Shown: piece after piece, positions 34,155 to 46,198 of the stretch
How positions within the stretch are numbered: the first letter of the stretch is position 1
Layout: the number at the start of each line of letters is the position of its first letter
Source: Cephalotus follicularis
Lineage: Eukaryota > Streptophyta > Magnoliopsida > Oxalidales > Cephalotaceae
Assembly: GCA_001972305.1 (NCBI GenBank)
Contig: BDDD01002237.1
Location: forward strand, 110,790-174,789
Reading direction: 5' to 3'
Length of the DNA: 64,000 nucleotides
Notes under the pieces: generated by a model
The model's input: the letters and a program-made list of their open reading frames with translations, nothing else
Told to the model about the DNA's origin: nothing
Database searches by the model: none
Translations under genes and position numbers: made by a program

Positions 34155-35704
34155 ATAAGCGTCGACGCTTATCCCCTGGGCGTCGACGTCTTTACCCTAA
34201 GGCGCCAACACTTCATGCAGTTATTCCCAGGCATTTTAGGAACAAAGACATCGATGCTTTTCCAAAGACGTCGATGTCTTTATGATACCAGGAGGTATCA
34301 GTTCACAAATCTTGATTCCAGGGGGAAGAATCCGACCCTTAACCTTCACACAAACAATCTCATCCTCTCACAGTGTAATGCATGCTACTGGTTATCAGAA
34401 TACGTAACCAGAACATCAATTCATGAATAAATCATGCAACCACAAGTAGGTATTTCACCACCCACAGTGAACACTACAGTTCTAGAATTACCCAAAAAAG
34501 GCATCGATGTCATTACCAAAACATCGACGTCTATCGCATTCACACACGAAGGCATCGACGTCTTTATGTAGGCGTCGACATTTATTTAGCCCAGAACGTC
34601 ATTTCCATGGTTTTAACACACCAGGCCATTATCAATCCATACTTTACACAAACCAGTTCGAATATTCATGTAATTTACACATGCATGGTTACTCCGTATA
34701 TCACAGTAGTCATCACAACAAATCCAGAGATTTCAATTCATCCATTAGCATGCAATTCATCAATGTCATTTCATTATCTTAAAACTCAAAATGCATGTAT
34801 AAGATCATCACTTTCCCCTACCTCTTGTTTCAAACTAGAAACCTTGAAAGTCCAACCCTTTGTGTTCCAAGGATTGCACACAGCAGCTCCAAGATTTGTT
34901 CCAAGTTGTAATCCCAGGAGCTTCAAGTTCCAAGCTCCAAGTGCTCAACAATGGTGGTATTCCTCTTTCTTTCTCCCTCTGTTTTTTTTTCCTTTCAACT
35001 CTCCGGTCTCTTTCCTTTTCTTTCTCACAGTGTTTAGCGGAAAAGGAGGGGAAGGAAGAGGTGTTTTACGCTGGCAGGAATCCTTTCCTTCTCTCTTGGT
35101 TCATAAGCACCCGTACACACCCGTGCTCCCCTATCTCCTCCCTATTTTGGCTCCTTTTCTTTCCCTTTCAGCAGGTTGAAGATGAAGATGGCATATCCTT
35201 TTACATGCACCAGGTGAAGGACACGTTTTGGAGTATGCCTGGTACCACACCAGCATGCTCAACATGTCGCTTTGTGCATGTCAAGATGCCTCAAAAGTTG
35301 TCCATTTGCATGTTATTCTGTCAGTGCATAACGTGACAGATATTCTTTTCAAAGACGTCGACGTCTTCCTTAGACGTCGATGTCTTTTCCTCTTTCATAA
35401 GAGGGTGTCGATGTCTTCGTCTACATCGACGTGCATGTAAATGCATTCACGTGCGCCTCAGTCCCATAGGCGTCGACGTCTTTTACAAAGACATCAATGC
35501 GTTTATCCCAAAACTGCACCGTTTTGCCTCTCATTGCACCATTTAACTTTTCTTTAACATTCCAAACATTCCCTCTTCCAAAATATAACCTTTTAAATTT
35601 TGGAAAGCATCATCTAAGTCAGAAATTATGACAACTCATTAATTCAATAATAAGATTACATTTCAAATTGGAATATCACAATAACAATGATCCCGGGCGT
35701 TACA
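34155..35704 (-). repeat. 3' LTR of gypsy element C, truncated
   Basis: It matches 41637-43186 over its full 1550 bases with few changes and almost no indels, so C is comparatively young. It begins in mid-LTR at the right end of the non-autonomous element; the first 1.2 kb of the LTR is missing. It ends GATCCCGGGCGTTACA. It carries GACGTCGACGTC-type sites (34160-34280, 34500-34590, 35350-35500). The ORFs within lie in the LTR and are not genes. Confidence 0.9.
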
Positions 35705-35716
35705 TCCACCCCTCAT
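35705..35716 (-). other. Polypurine tract of element C
   Basis: On the minus strand ATGAGGGGTGGA sits directly inside the 3' LTR terminus and right after the pol stop codon. Confidence 0.75.
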
Positions 35717-37423
35717 TCAAGAAATTTCGTCCTCGAAATTAACACAATAGTAAAACAAATGCGGGTAACGTTCTCGGATATCATCCTTTCGTTCCCAAGT
35801 CGCTTCATACGGTCGATGAAATTGCCATTGAACCTTTACCATCGAAATGGTCCAGTTCCTCAATACTTGTGTCTTCCAATCCAAAATTCTCACGGGTGAC
35901 TCCTCGCAAGAAAGATGTTCCCTCACCGTAACCTAGTCACAATCCAGGACGTGTGATGGATCTTGGATGTCACCTCGTAGCATTGATACATGGAAGACAT
36001 CATGTACGCCCGACAAGGTAGGAGGCAAGGCTAGCTGATAAGCTACCTCCCCAACCCTCTCCAGAATATCAAAAGGACCAATATAGCATGGCGCTAACTT
36101 GCCTTTCTTCCCAAATCTTTGTACCCCTTTCCACGGAGATACCTTCAAAAACACACAATCTCCAACATTGAAGGTTAAAGGCCTTCTCTTCACACTGTCG
36201 ACATAGCTCTTCTGCCGACTCTGTGCTGCTAGCAACTTTTCCTTGATGAACTTGACTTTCTCCGAAGTCTCCTCCCCCAAATCCGATCCAAGCAATGGTC
36301 GTTCACCAACCTCATCCCAACAGATGGGTGACCTACACTTCCTCCCATACAGTGCCTCGTATGGAGCCATACCAATACTCGAATGATAGTTGTTATTATA
36401 AGAAAACTATATCAGAGGGATATGGTCTTCCCAGGTCCCAACAAAATTGATCACACAAGCCCGAAGCATATCCTCCAAGGTTTGGATGGTACGTTCTGAT
36501 TGTCCATCTGTTTGAGGGTGAAAAGCAGTACTGAGATTCAATCTCATTTTGAAGGCTGTCTGAAATCTCTTCCAGAAGTTAGAAGTGAAGATCGAATCCC
36601 TATCGCAAACGATTCTCACCAGAACACCGTTTAGTCTCACAATCTCCTTCACATACAATCGAGCCAACTTGCTCACTGAATCAGTAAAGGGTGTAGGAAG
36701 AAAGTGCGCTGATTTGGTGAGTCTATCAACAATAACCCACACGGCATTGTGACGGTGCCTAGTAAGTGGAAATCCAGAAACAAAGTCCATCGTGATATGT
36801 TCCCATTTCCACTCCGCCACTAGTAATGACTGCAATAGTCCTGCCTGTTTCTGGTGTTCGGCCTTGACCCTCTGGCAAGTCAAACACTTCGCGACATACT
36901 CGGCGATCTCTCTTTTCATGCCAGACCACCAGTAATCCCTCTTCATGTCTTGGTACATTTTTGTGCTACCAGGCTGAATGCTGTACTGAGATCTATGAGC
37001 CCCGTAAAGTAATTCACTCTTGAACCCAGGTTCATTCGGAAGACACACACGTCCCCGAAATCTTAAGACACCATCCACATGTACCCGAAAATCAGACTCC
37101 GAGTCCACATTCTCTCGAATCTTTTGCAGTTCAGGATCGTGTGCTTGAGCTTTCTTTATTTCGTCAAGGAAAACTGACTGTACTCTCATCCTAGCCATAA
37201 AGACTCCAGGTGACTGATTAAACGGAAACCACTCTTGGAAGTCTTCTAACATCTTCCATTGCGACACCATCACACTGGCAACCATAGCCTTACGGCTAGA
37301 AGCATCAGCGACCACGTTCGCTTTCCCCGGGTGGTACTGAACACTGCAATCATAATCATTAAAGAATTCTACCCACCTGCGTTGCCTCATGTTCAGTGTA
37401 TCCTGACAAAACAAATACCTCAA
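35717..37423 (-). pseudogene. pol: Ty3/gypsy integrase with chromodomain-like tail (element C)
   Basis: Minus strand. The frame 37423-36407 holds the end of RNase H, the HHCC zinc region (about 36850-36990), and the catalytic core with MDFVSGFP (about 36785), CDRDSIFTSNF (about 36600) and [21 protein letters not shown] (about 36480-36520). One TAG near 36404 separates it from 36370-35933 (MAPYEALYGRKC, SPWKGVQRFG and the GPY-type YIGPFDIL). A further stop at 35931 precedes the tail (VKVQWQFHRPYEATWERKDDI), a chromodomain-like end. Each break is a single stop. This is the best preserved gypsy integrase on the minus strand. Confidence 0.92.
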
Positions 37424-37429
37424 ACTCTT

Positions 37430-39190
37430 ACGATTGGTAAAGATCTCAAACTGCGTCCCGTAAAGATAGTGCCTCCACTTCTAAAGGGCGAGGATAATAG
37501 CTGCGAGTTCAAGGTCGTGTGTCGGGTAGTTTTCTTCATACGGCTTCAACTTAATGGAAGCATAAGCAATCACTCTTCCTTGCTGCATCAGCACGCAGCC
37601 CAAGCCCTTACCCGATGCATCACTATAGACTCCAAAGCCCTCGTTACGCTCAGGTAATGGCAAGATAGGGGTGGAAACTAACCGATCCTTCAGTTCACGG
37701 AAACTAGTTTCACAATCCTCATCCCAGACAAACAAGGTCTTCTTTTGGGTTAGTCTAGTCAAGGGCTCGGCTATCCTCGAAGAGTTCTGGATAAACCATA
37801 TGTGATACCCTACCAACCCAAGGAAACTGCGCACCTCCGTCACGTTCTTCGGTTGTGGCCAATCTCGTACTACTTCAGTCTTTGACGGATCCACTGCCAA
37901 GCCTTCTCAAGATACAATGTGACAAAGAAAGATCACACGGTCAAGCCAAAATTCACACTTACTGAATTTGGCATATAGCTGCTGCTCTCGGAGAATCTGT
38001 AAAACCAATCTCAGATGGCAAGCATGCTCCTCCTCACTCCTTGAGTATACTAGTACGTCGTCAATAAACACAACGACAAACTGGTGCAGGTATGGTCGAA
38101 ACACATCGTTCATTAATGACATGAACACCGACGGTGCATTGGTAACACCAAAAGGCATCACAAGGAACTCGTAGTGACCTTACCCTGTCTGGAAAGCAGT
38201 CTTCTCAATATCTCCTTCCCTCACCCTCAACTGGTGATAACCCAACCTCAAATCTAGTTTCGAGAATACTCTCGCTCCTTGCAACTGGTCAAACAACTCC
38301 TCAATGTGTGGTAGAGGATACTTGTTCTTAATCGTTGCCTTGTTCAACATTCTATAGTCGATGCAGAGCCTCATCGAACCATCCTTGTTCTTGATAAATA
38401 GTACAGGCACACCCCACAGAGAAACACTGGGTCTTACAAAACCCTTATCAATCAGGTCTTGTAATGTAACTTCAGCTCTCGTAACTCGGCAGGAGCCATC
38501 CGATAAGGTGATTTAGAGATATGAGCCATTCCAGGAACAAGATCAATGACGAACTCCATACTCCTCTTCGGGGGTAAGGATTCCAAGCATCAGGAAACAC
38601 ATCCAGAAATTCACACACAACTGAAATTTCCTCCAAGCTCAAGCCCTTCTCCTTCCTTCGATCAATTACATCAGCAAGGTATCCTTCGCATCCTTTCTGG
38701 AGATACCTCGACGCACGGATGAAGGATATAATCGATGTAGAAAACCCCTTGTCTCCCTTAAACTGGAAAACAGTACCATCGGGCAGACGAAAAACAACAG
38801 TCTTGCTGTAGCAGTCCATGTAAGCATGATGTGCTGACAGCCAATCCATTCCTAATATAACATCGAAGTCACGGATAGGTAGCACTATCAAATCTGCATA
38901 TAAAGAAATGCCTGTCATAGACATCTCACAACCTCTATATACTGAGCCAGTGTACATAGAAGTCCCAGTCGGTGTACTCACGTCAAGTATGTATGACATG
39001 CAGTCAGGGGTGACATCTAAGCAAGATGCAAAACGTGCAGATATAAAAGAATGTGATGCTCAAGGGTCCATCAACACTCTAGCAGAAAATCCATGAATAT
39101 ACAATGTACCTCCAACAACCGAGGTAGACTCCAGAACCTCTATCTGTGAAAGGGTAACAAATCTACCTTTTGCAATGCCCTTGCCGGTGT
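37430..39190 (-). pseudogene. pol: Ty3/gypsy protease, RT and RNase H (element C), broken
   Basis: Minus strand order: the protease active-site region near 39065 reads LMDP-stop-ASHSF, so a TGA sits where Gly is expected. The protease core with ILGMDWLSAHH is at 38850-38820. A frameshift lies near 38580 and another near 38465. RT 38410-37907 has [29 protein letters not shown] and the catalytic [11 protein letters not shown] near 38060. The connection domain and RNase H lie in 37900-37481 ([22 protein letters not shown]), with a TAG near 37481. It is closely related to element A. Confidence 0.9.
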
Positions 39191-39194
39191 CCCT

Positions 39195-40310
39195 TCATTG
39201 TGAAGGCCCCGTTGCGGCCCCGCTGCTAGTCGCTGGTCCAGTAGGTGCTGTAGCCTGACTCTTTGGGCAATCTCGCACGGAATGGCCAGATGCCCCACAC
39301 CTCAAACACAATCCGTTCATCCTCTGGCAATCTTTCTGTAAGTGACATTTACGACCACAGTGATAACAAGCTCCAGTTCCCGCATTACTACCCTGACTAG
39401 GAGTACCCTGTGTGGCAGCCTGCCCAGATCTCTTCTTCGATGATTTCGTCGGAGAACCACTGCCTTGCCATTTCGAAGAAGCTGGTCTCGTCAGGCTCTG
39501 TTTAATTTGTTGTGCTCGGGCCCTCTCTACTCGGTCCTCACTAGATATGCTCTCCAGCAGTCTCGCTTTTTGAGCGACCTCTGAAAAAGTACCCAGCTCC
39601 ATAGCCCTAATCCTCGACCGAAGATCCGGTCGCAGACCTCTCAAAAATCTTTGTATCTTCTTCACTTCATCGGCTACCAGATAAGGTGAATGTCTGGCTA
39701 GCTCCATAAACCTGGCCTGGTATTCGGCCACAGTCATCTCTCCTTGACGTAACTCAAGAAACTCGGTCTCCCTCCGTTCTTGCTCAACCCGGGGTACATA
39801 GGAATCGAGGAACTATGTCTGGAATCTCTCCCATGTGGCATCGAGTCCAGATGACTCCCACCTCGCTTTAACCATCTCCTACCAATGAGTGGCCTCACCC
39901 CATAGACGGTATATAGCAAACTTCAGTTTTTGAGCGTCAGTACAGTCCATTACTTCAAAGATTTTCTCCAAGTCCTGCAGCCATCTCTCACCAACAGTAG
40001 CATCAAGTTCTCCTCGGAAGCTGGGTGGATTCTGATACATGAATCTCTCAATGTTCCTCCCAAACTGGTTATTATCCTCTCTCGGGCAGTGGTCGGGAGC
40101 TCTATGTTGCGGCCGAGCTTGTGCATGGTACTGGCGCATCTCCACCGCGTTAGCCATATTAAGGGCCATCTGTTGCTGAAAATAATCCGTAATTCGGGCC
40201 ATCGGATCTCTGTCATCTTGGGGGACATTCATTCCTTGCGGAATATTCGCTTCCTCAGGGGCATTGGCTACAACAGCTCTAGCCCTAGCACGTGTTCTCC
40301 TTTGGTCCAT
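39195..40310 (-). pseudogene. gag: Ty3/gypsy gag (element C), two zinc knuckles
   Basis: Start ATG at 40310, MDQRRTRARARA, then a Gln/Met/Ala-rich stretch and the gag domain (LEKIFEVMDCTDAQKL, WGEATHW). A TAG at 39879 replaces the second Trp of the HWW motif and another stop lies near 39810. The frame resumes (MTVAEYQARFMELARHSPYL, GLRPDLRSRIRAMEL), a basic Ser-rich linker follows, then two intact CX2CX4HX4C knuckles, CYHCGRKCHLQKDC and CLRCGASGHSVRDC, and a stop at 39195. The leader 40311-40400 holds nothing else. Confidence 0.9.
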
Positions 40311-40400
40311 TTGTTCCTATAAGAAGGATGACGGTTAGTCATGACTTTAGGAAAACAATTTATTAATTGCCGAGTAAAATTTCCTAGCTAAGCATATTTG

Positions 40401-40418
40401 GAATATGCTCTGATACCA
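40401..40418 (-). other. Primer binding site of element C
   Basis: Minus strand TGGTATCAGAGCATATTC, a perfect match to the TGGTATCAGAGC primer type, three bases from the LTR terminus at 40422. Confidence 0.95.
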
Positions 40419-40421
40419 TGC

Positions 40422-43186
40422 TGTCACACCCCGTTTTCTGAGAAGACAACATTAAAGCGGTAAGGCAATCAACCAACATAATTCAGCTTATGCGATTTTA
40501 CGTATAAACAAAAACTTTCAAAAGCGGAAGCAAAAAGATGAAATAAACTGAACTTAAATATGTATCACGCATCCCATACTACGTGATACCCAAAAGGTTT
40601 ATATAAAAAACCCAACATCATTGTTGATCGCCCATAAACGGAGCATGATAATACAGTACGAAATGAAATAAACCATGGTATCCATCAATACATGACAGAT
40701 ATAAAATCCATGTTACAATAATCCAATTAACAATTCATTGTTCGTTAATCCAGAATACATAATCATAGAGAAATAATTTAGTCTTCTCCTTAAGTCTCCT
40801 TGCGTGCTCCATATCAAATCCCACTCCATCAATCTGTTACAGTAGGGGATTAGCCTTTGTCCTCACTCAGCTAAGTGAATAAACTCATAAATGTAGTTCA
40901 AGGTATATGATAATGAGTATCATGAATGAATGCATCATGAAGCAGTAAAGAATATATATATATATATCGCAGTTTATACATATGTAAAATATATGCATGT
41001 TCACAGTACAGGTATAACCTCATAAGGCTACATCAATACAACCAATAAGTATGTACCAAAAGGAACCAGACAAACAAGACGTCACAATCATCGCCACCTC
41101 CCAGCCCCAACGTCATGCACTCTTACCCCATCCCCATTTGCGAACGGTCTGAGGCAAGTCCTCCGTACATGTTGCTTAGCACGACGACTAAACAATCAAC
41201 AGGTTACTAGCACAGCGGCTAATAATCAACAAGCACAACACCGTACAGTACAAGTCAAGAAATAAAATATAATTACTTGATCAAATATATTTGTTTAAAA
41301 TATATTACTCCGTTCTCAGGTTGTGATAAGTTACAGAACTTAAACAATACAGTTTGATTGTGTAACCAATCCTTTAAACATTTCACCGTTTTTGGAAAAT
41401 ACTTTCCCCAGTCATTTGAAAAAATATATATATTTGACAATATACATTTTTGTACAATTAATGATTATAATAATCATGCAAGATTTTCAAAATGGTTAAC
41501 ACTTTTTAACAATCAACCACAATTCAATTCACAGTACAGTAACAATGCAAACATATGCTCAGAATGCATCTAGGATCGTTTCTAGAGTTCTTTCGAGTCT
41601 AATGGGTCCCATTTGAGTGAAACTTTTCCAAATAGGGGAATAAGCGTCGACGCTTATCCCCTGGGCGTCGACGTCTTTACCCTAAGGCGCCAACACTTCG
41701 TGCAGTTATTCCCTGGCATTTTAGGAACAAAGACATCGATGCTTTTCAAAAGACGTCGATGTCTTTATGATACCAGGAGGTATCAGTTCGCAAATCTTGA
41801 TTCCAGGGGGAAGAATCAGACCCTTAACCTTCACACAAACAATCTCATCCTCTCACAGTGTAAGGCATGCTACTGGTTATCAGAATACGTAACCAGAACA
41901 TCAATTCTTGAATAAATCATGCAACCACAAGTAGGTATTTCACCACCCACAGTGAACACTACAGTTCTAGAATTACCCAGAAAAGGCGTCGATGTATTTA
42001 CCCTAACAGCGGCGTCTGTCGCATACACACACGAAGGCATCGACGTCTTTATGTAGGCGTCGACGTCTATTTAGCCCAAAACGTCATTTCCATGGTTTTA
42101 ACACACCAGGCCATTATCAATCCATCCTTTACACAAACCAGTTCGAATATTCATGTAATTTACACATGCATGGTTACTCCGATCACAGTAGTCATCATAA
42201 CAAATCCAGAGATTTCAATTCATCAATTAGCATGCAATTCATCAATGTCATTTCATTATCTTAAAACTCAAAATGCATGTATAAGATCATCACTTTCCCC
42301 TACCTCTGGTTTCAAGCTAGAAACCTTGAAAGTCCACCCCTTTATGTTCCAAGGATTGCACACAGCAGCTCCAAGATTCATTCCAAATTGCAATCCCAGG
42401 AGCTCCAAGTTCCAAGCTCCAAGTGCTCAATAATGGTGGTATTCCTCTTTCTTTCTCCCTCTGTTTTTTTTCCTTTCAACTCTCCGGTCTCTTTCCTTTT
42501 CTTTCTCACAGTGGTTAGTAGAGAAGGAGGGGAAGGAAGAGGTGTTTTACGCTGGCAGGAATCCTTTCCTTCTCTCTTGGTTCACAGTCACCCATACACA
42601 CCCGTGCTCCCCTCTCTCCTCCCTATTTTTGCTCCTTTTCTTTCCCTTTCTGTAGGTTGAAGATGAAGATGGCACATCCTTTTGCATGCACCAGGTGAAG
42701 GACACGTTTTGGAGTATGCCTGGTACCACACCAGCATGCTCAACACGTCGCTTTGTGCATGTCAAGATGCCTCAAAAGTTGTCCATTTGCATGTTATTCT
42801 ATCAGTGCATAATGTGACTGATATTCTTTTCAAAGACGTCGACGTCTTCCTTAGACGTCGATGTCTGTTCCTCTTTCATAAGAGGGTGTCGATGTCTTCG
42901 TCTACATCGACGTGCATGTACATTCATTCATGTGCGCCTTAGTCCCTTAGTCGTCGACGTCTTTTACAAAGTGATCGATGCGTTTATCCCAAAACTGCAC
43001 CGTTTTGCCTCTAATTGCACCATTTAACATTTCTTTAACATTCCAAACATTCCCTCTTCCAAAATCTAACCTTTTAAATTTTGGAAAGCATCATCTAAGT
43101 CAGAAATTATGACATTCTCATTAATTCAATAATAAGATTACATTTCAAATTGGAATATAACAATAACAAAGATCCCGGGCGTTACA
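40422..43186 (-). repeat. 5' LTR of gypsy element C
   Basis: It starts TGTCACACCCCG and ends GGGCGTTACA, 2765 bases. GACGTCGACGTC-type palindromes occur at about 41643-41765, 41985-42065 and 42832-42970. Its first 1.2 kb shares short blocks with the A LTR (GGTTAGCCTTTGTCCTCACT-like near 40850), so A and C belong to related families. No gene is supported. Confidence 0.93.
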
Positions 43187-44026
43187 CACCCTCCACTTAC
43201 CGATCTGACAGTACGTGCTGGTCTATCTGGATTGATCATGCCCTGAGTGTCAATCCTATGACCAGGAAGATTCAAAATAAAGTATACCGAGATTCCAATT
43301 CTCACATCACGATCTCATCATGAACTTGGTTCTCTAACTTTATTCTAGGACATTCATTTCCAATTAATGAAGCATGTATTAATGAAACAAACTCATAGCC
43401 ATTGATAAAACATAAACATCTTTATTGAATTTATAAATCGTTTATACAAGATATAGTAAATACAAGCTCAACACTGGCTCGCATCACTTTATCTCTAACA
43501 GTCGTGATGGGTGACACCCACTGGTCTTCGGACAACTTTACTGATTGTACCCTTTGTGGTATTCTCGATATCTGATTGTTTGTAGCCACTTGGTATGATT
43601 TCTTATATATACTGATTTACATATATACCTTATTTTGGAAATATATACTGTCGTGCATGATTTCATCTATATATTTATTTTCATGCGTATTTCCTACTTA
43701 GCCGAGCAGACAAAAGGCTAATACATACAAATTTCAGATTGACAAGCCAGAGATCAGGACAAGTGCTACTAAAGCTTTACCTTGAAGGTTTTAATTAAGG
43801 TTGTAATTTTACATAAGTCATACCCGTGTTATAATTGCATTTTCAATATGTAATATATAATTTTGATTTTGTAATAAGTTTAAGCATGTAGTATGGGCTA
43901 CATATGTATACTATTTTGGATAATCCGGTATAAATGCTTCCACACAATTAAGAGTTTTTTTTAATAAACTTGAAAATACTGGATTAATTGGATTAACCAT
44001 GTGTTAATAAAAATCGGGGTGTGACA
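43187..44026 (+). repeat. Gypsy LTR fragment, plus strand
   Basis: The end AATCGGGGTGTGACA at 44026 and the block near 43690-43760 (TTAGCCGAGCAGACAAAAGGCTAA) are reverse-complement relatives of the gypsy LTR starts elsewhere in the window, so this is the 3' part of an LTR pointing right. The bases after it (AAAATGATACTAAG) look like a decayed primer site. 43187-43640 is unassigned. No gene is seen. Confidence 0.6.
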
Positions 44027-44880
44027 AAAATGATACTAAGTATAGAATTTCAAAAATACATGTTTAGCATAAAAATGTGTGGTTTTTAATGAGTTATTTG
44101 TTATATCTTTATGCTTGGAATAGGCTACTGCGGTTGTGTTTATTTGATTTTCAGGTATTATGTTAATGATTAATGAATAAGAGAAAATGGAGATAAAACG
44201 CTACTTTTCGAGTTAAAGTGGTTTAAAGTCAAATATCGGTTAAGGAGTGCAACCACTTAAGCGAGAGAAGTCAAAATTTAAGACTCAGAAGATATTGAAT
44301 ATCGGGCTCATTTTGTTGATAAAATTATTTGGAGCACTTTTAGTTCTTGGGCCGATTTATTCTGAATCTCCGATGAAGAGATATTGCAAGAAAACAAATG
44401 TTGAAACACGTGTCACCATTTGCAGAAATCAGCAACACGTGTCACCACCTGAATGCATTGTATGCATTTTTCAAATTAACGCCAGCAACCAATGCATCAA
44501 GCCATCCATGCAACAAAGCGCATGCCTGACCATTCAATGCTTCAGCTCGCCAGGTGTCGCCTTGCAACGCGGCCAATGTTCAGCAACCAGCCTTCAAATT
44601 CCTGACGTCAGCGCTATGGATAAGCTGGGACCGGCATCAGTCTTCAACGCGTGGACCCCGCATTTAACAGATAGGTTTTTGTAGTCGGTTAGAGTTAGTA
44701 TAAAAGAGGAAACAATATCTTAAAAAAGACGGGAGAGAATACAGGCAGCCGCCTCCTTTTTATTTTTTGCTTTAGTTTTCATATGTTTTGTAACTAGTTT
44801 TAGGGTTTTGGGTTAGAACAAAGCCTAGATTGTTATTGTTTCAATTTCATCAATAAAAACTCAAAAGGTTAGATTTTACA
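44027..44880 (+). other. Unassigned stretch with promoter-like features
   Basis: A frame of 145 codons (44247-44684) has no recognisable family and is probably chance. The stretch carries ACACGTGTCACCA twice (44406-44418 and 44433-44445), each with a CACGTG G-box, then AGTATAAAAGAGG at about 44697 and an AATAAA at about 44861. It may be an LTR of an unrecognised element or a remnant promoter. Nothing else is recognised. Confidence 0.35.
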
Positions 44881-45588
44881 AGATGAAATCACTCAATCTA
44901 AGTGGGAACTAATATTGGATAAGACACTAGATAAGAGCTTTTGAATGAGAATGCTTGTTTTGTATTTTCTTGATTTATCTTCGTATATGTTGTCTCTTGT
45001 GTTCTTATTCTTGTCTCTCTTCAAAAACCTTTGTATATAGCCATTTCTTGCCTCAGAGATCTGTTGGGTATGTCTTGAAACTTGTTGCATAAAAAACGGC
45101 GCATTAAAACTCTGTCAGAAATTTTTCCAGCCGTGCAAAGCGTCGACTGTTTCCCTCAAAGCGTCGCCGCTTATGTGACCGTTGGGTATTTAAATTTGAA
45201 TTGTCTGGTCAAAGTGCAGACGTTCTGGATGTAGGAGTCGACTGTTTCCTCAAAGCGCTGACGCTTTGTGTTGAGCATTGCCGCTTTTGTCAAATTGATT
45301 GGATCCAAGAAGTCTCTGTTTTTAACCGCTGACTTGAGGTCTCAAAGCGCTGATGCTCTGAATTCAAGCGCATACGCTTCTATTTAGGCGTCGACGGTTT
45401 GGACATTTATTCCTTTCCTCCGAGCGCTCCAACGGTTGACGCTTTCTTTCTGAGCGTCGACGCTTTATCCTGTTTCTGCAGTTTTTCTTGCTGTTTTGCG
45501 CATTCCATGTTTTTCTTGCACATAAGGAAACTTGGTTAAACACAAATATGTTATCATCAAAACTAGGATTGAGACATGAATGTCAACA
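44881..45588 (-). repeat. 3' LTR of copia element E, outer end lost
   Basis: It ends AGACATGAATGTCAACA next to a polypurine tract. GCGTCGACGCTT-type sites, many decayed, lie at about 45135-45470. Read on the minus strand, a TATA-like GGCTATATACA is at about 45035. The left edge is not marked by a terminus; the LTR is truncated there. Confidence 0.7.
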
Positions 45589-46198
45589 ATCTCCCCCTTT
45601 TTGATGATAACAAAATTTGTTTCATTTAAACATAATAAATGGTATAACTTAAAACATAACAAATAATGCACAAACATATTCATGTATATTTGCTCCCCCT
45701 TAATTCATTATCTCCCCCTTAGTTAAACAAGGGGTGTTTACTTTGTCATTATTTCTCCATCTTTCTTTATACTTTCTCCCCCTTTTTGTTATCATTTCAA
45801 AAAGGATTTAAGTTGTTATAATCAAACCAATGTTTTGTTATAAAACAATGTCATTTACATTAGATGTCAAAACTATAACTTTTAATCATTTATATTGCAC
45901 ATTAAGCATTCATAGACATAGTCATTTCATATTTCAATTTCAAATTCATTGATGACATTAGATAAAGTACGAAAGGAACCATTCCAAGCTCATAAGTTCA
46001 CATTGCATACTTCAAATCATCACAAGTGTTACAAATCGAAATTAAAACAGTACAAAGACATAAAATTCATAATGAAATATTACGAAGTTGTTGATCACAT
46101 TAAACTTTCACATTACAAATATAGTACCACAAATCATAAAATGTTGTCCATAGCAAAATACTACATCATCACAAAATGCAAAAGTGATATGCATGAGT
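45589..46198 (-). other. 3' untranslated region of E with four polypurine tracts
   Basis: On the minus strand, AAGGGGGAG tracts occur at about 45590-45602 (adjacent to the LTR), 45692, 45711 and 45775, mirroring element D. The rest is AT-rich with no gene; the ORF 45949-46380 on the plus strand overlaps the true minus-strand frame and is not credible. Confidence 0.75.

Noticed and set aside
34607..35336. ORFs of 158-190 codons on the plus strand
   Set aside because: They are inside the C LTR on the strand opposite to its transcription, with versions in the partner LTR (42092-42660) broken by indels; no domain is seen.
44247..44684. 145-codon ORF with a hydrophobic stretch near residues 18-38
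   Set aside because: There is no recognisable family, an unusual mix of Cys/Gln/Ser that follows repeats such as ATGCATT, and no matching codon signal. Kept only as part of an unassigned stretch.
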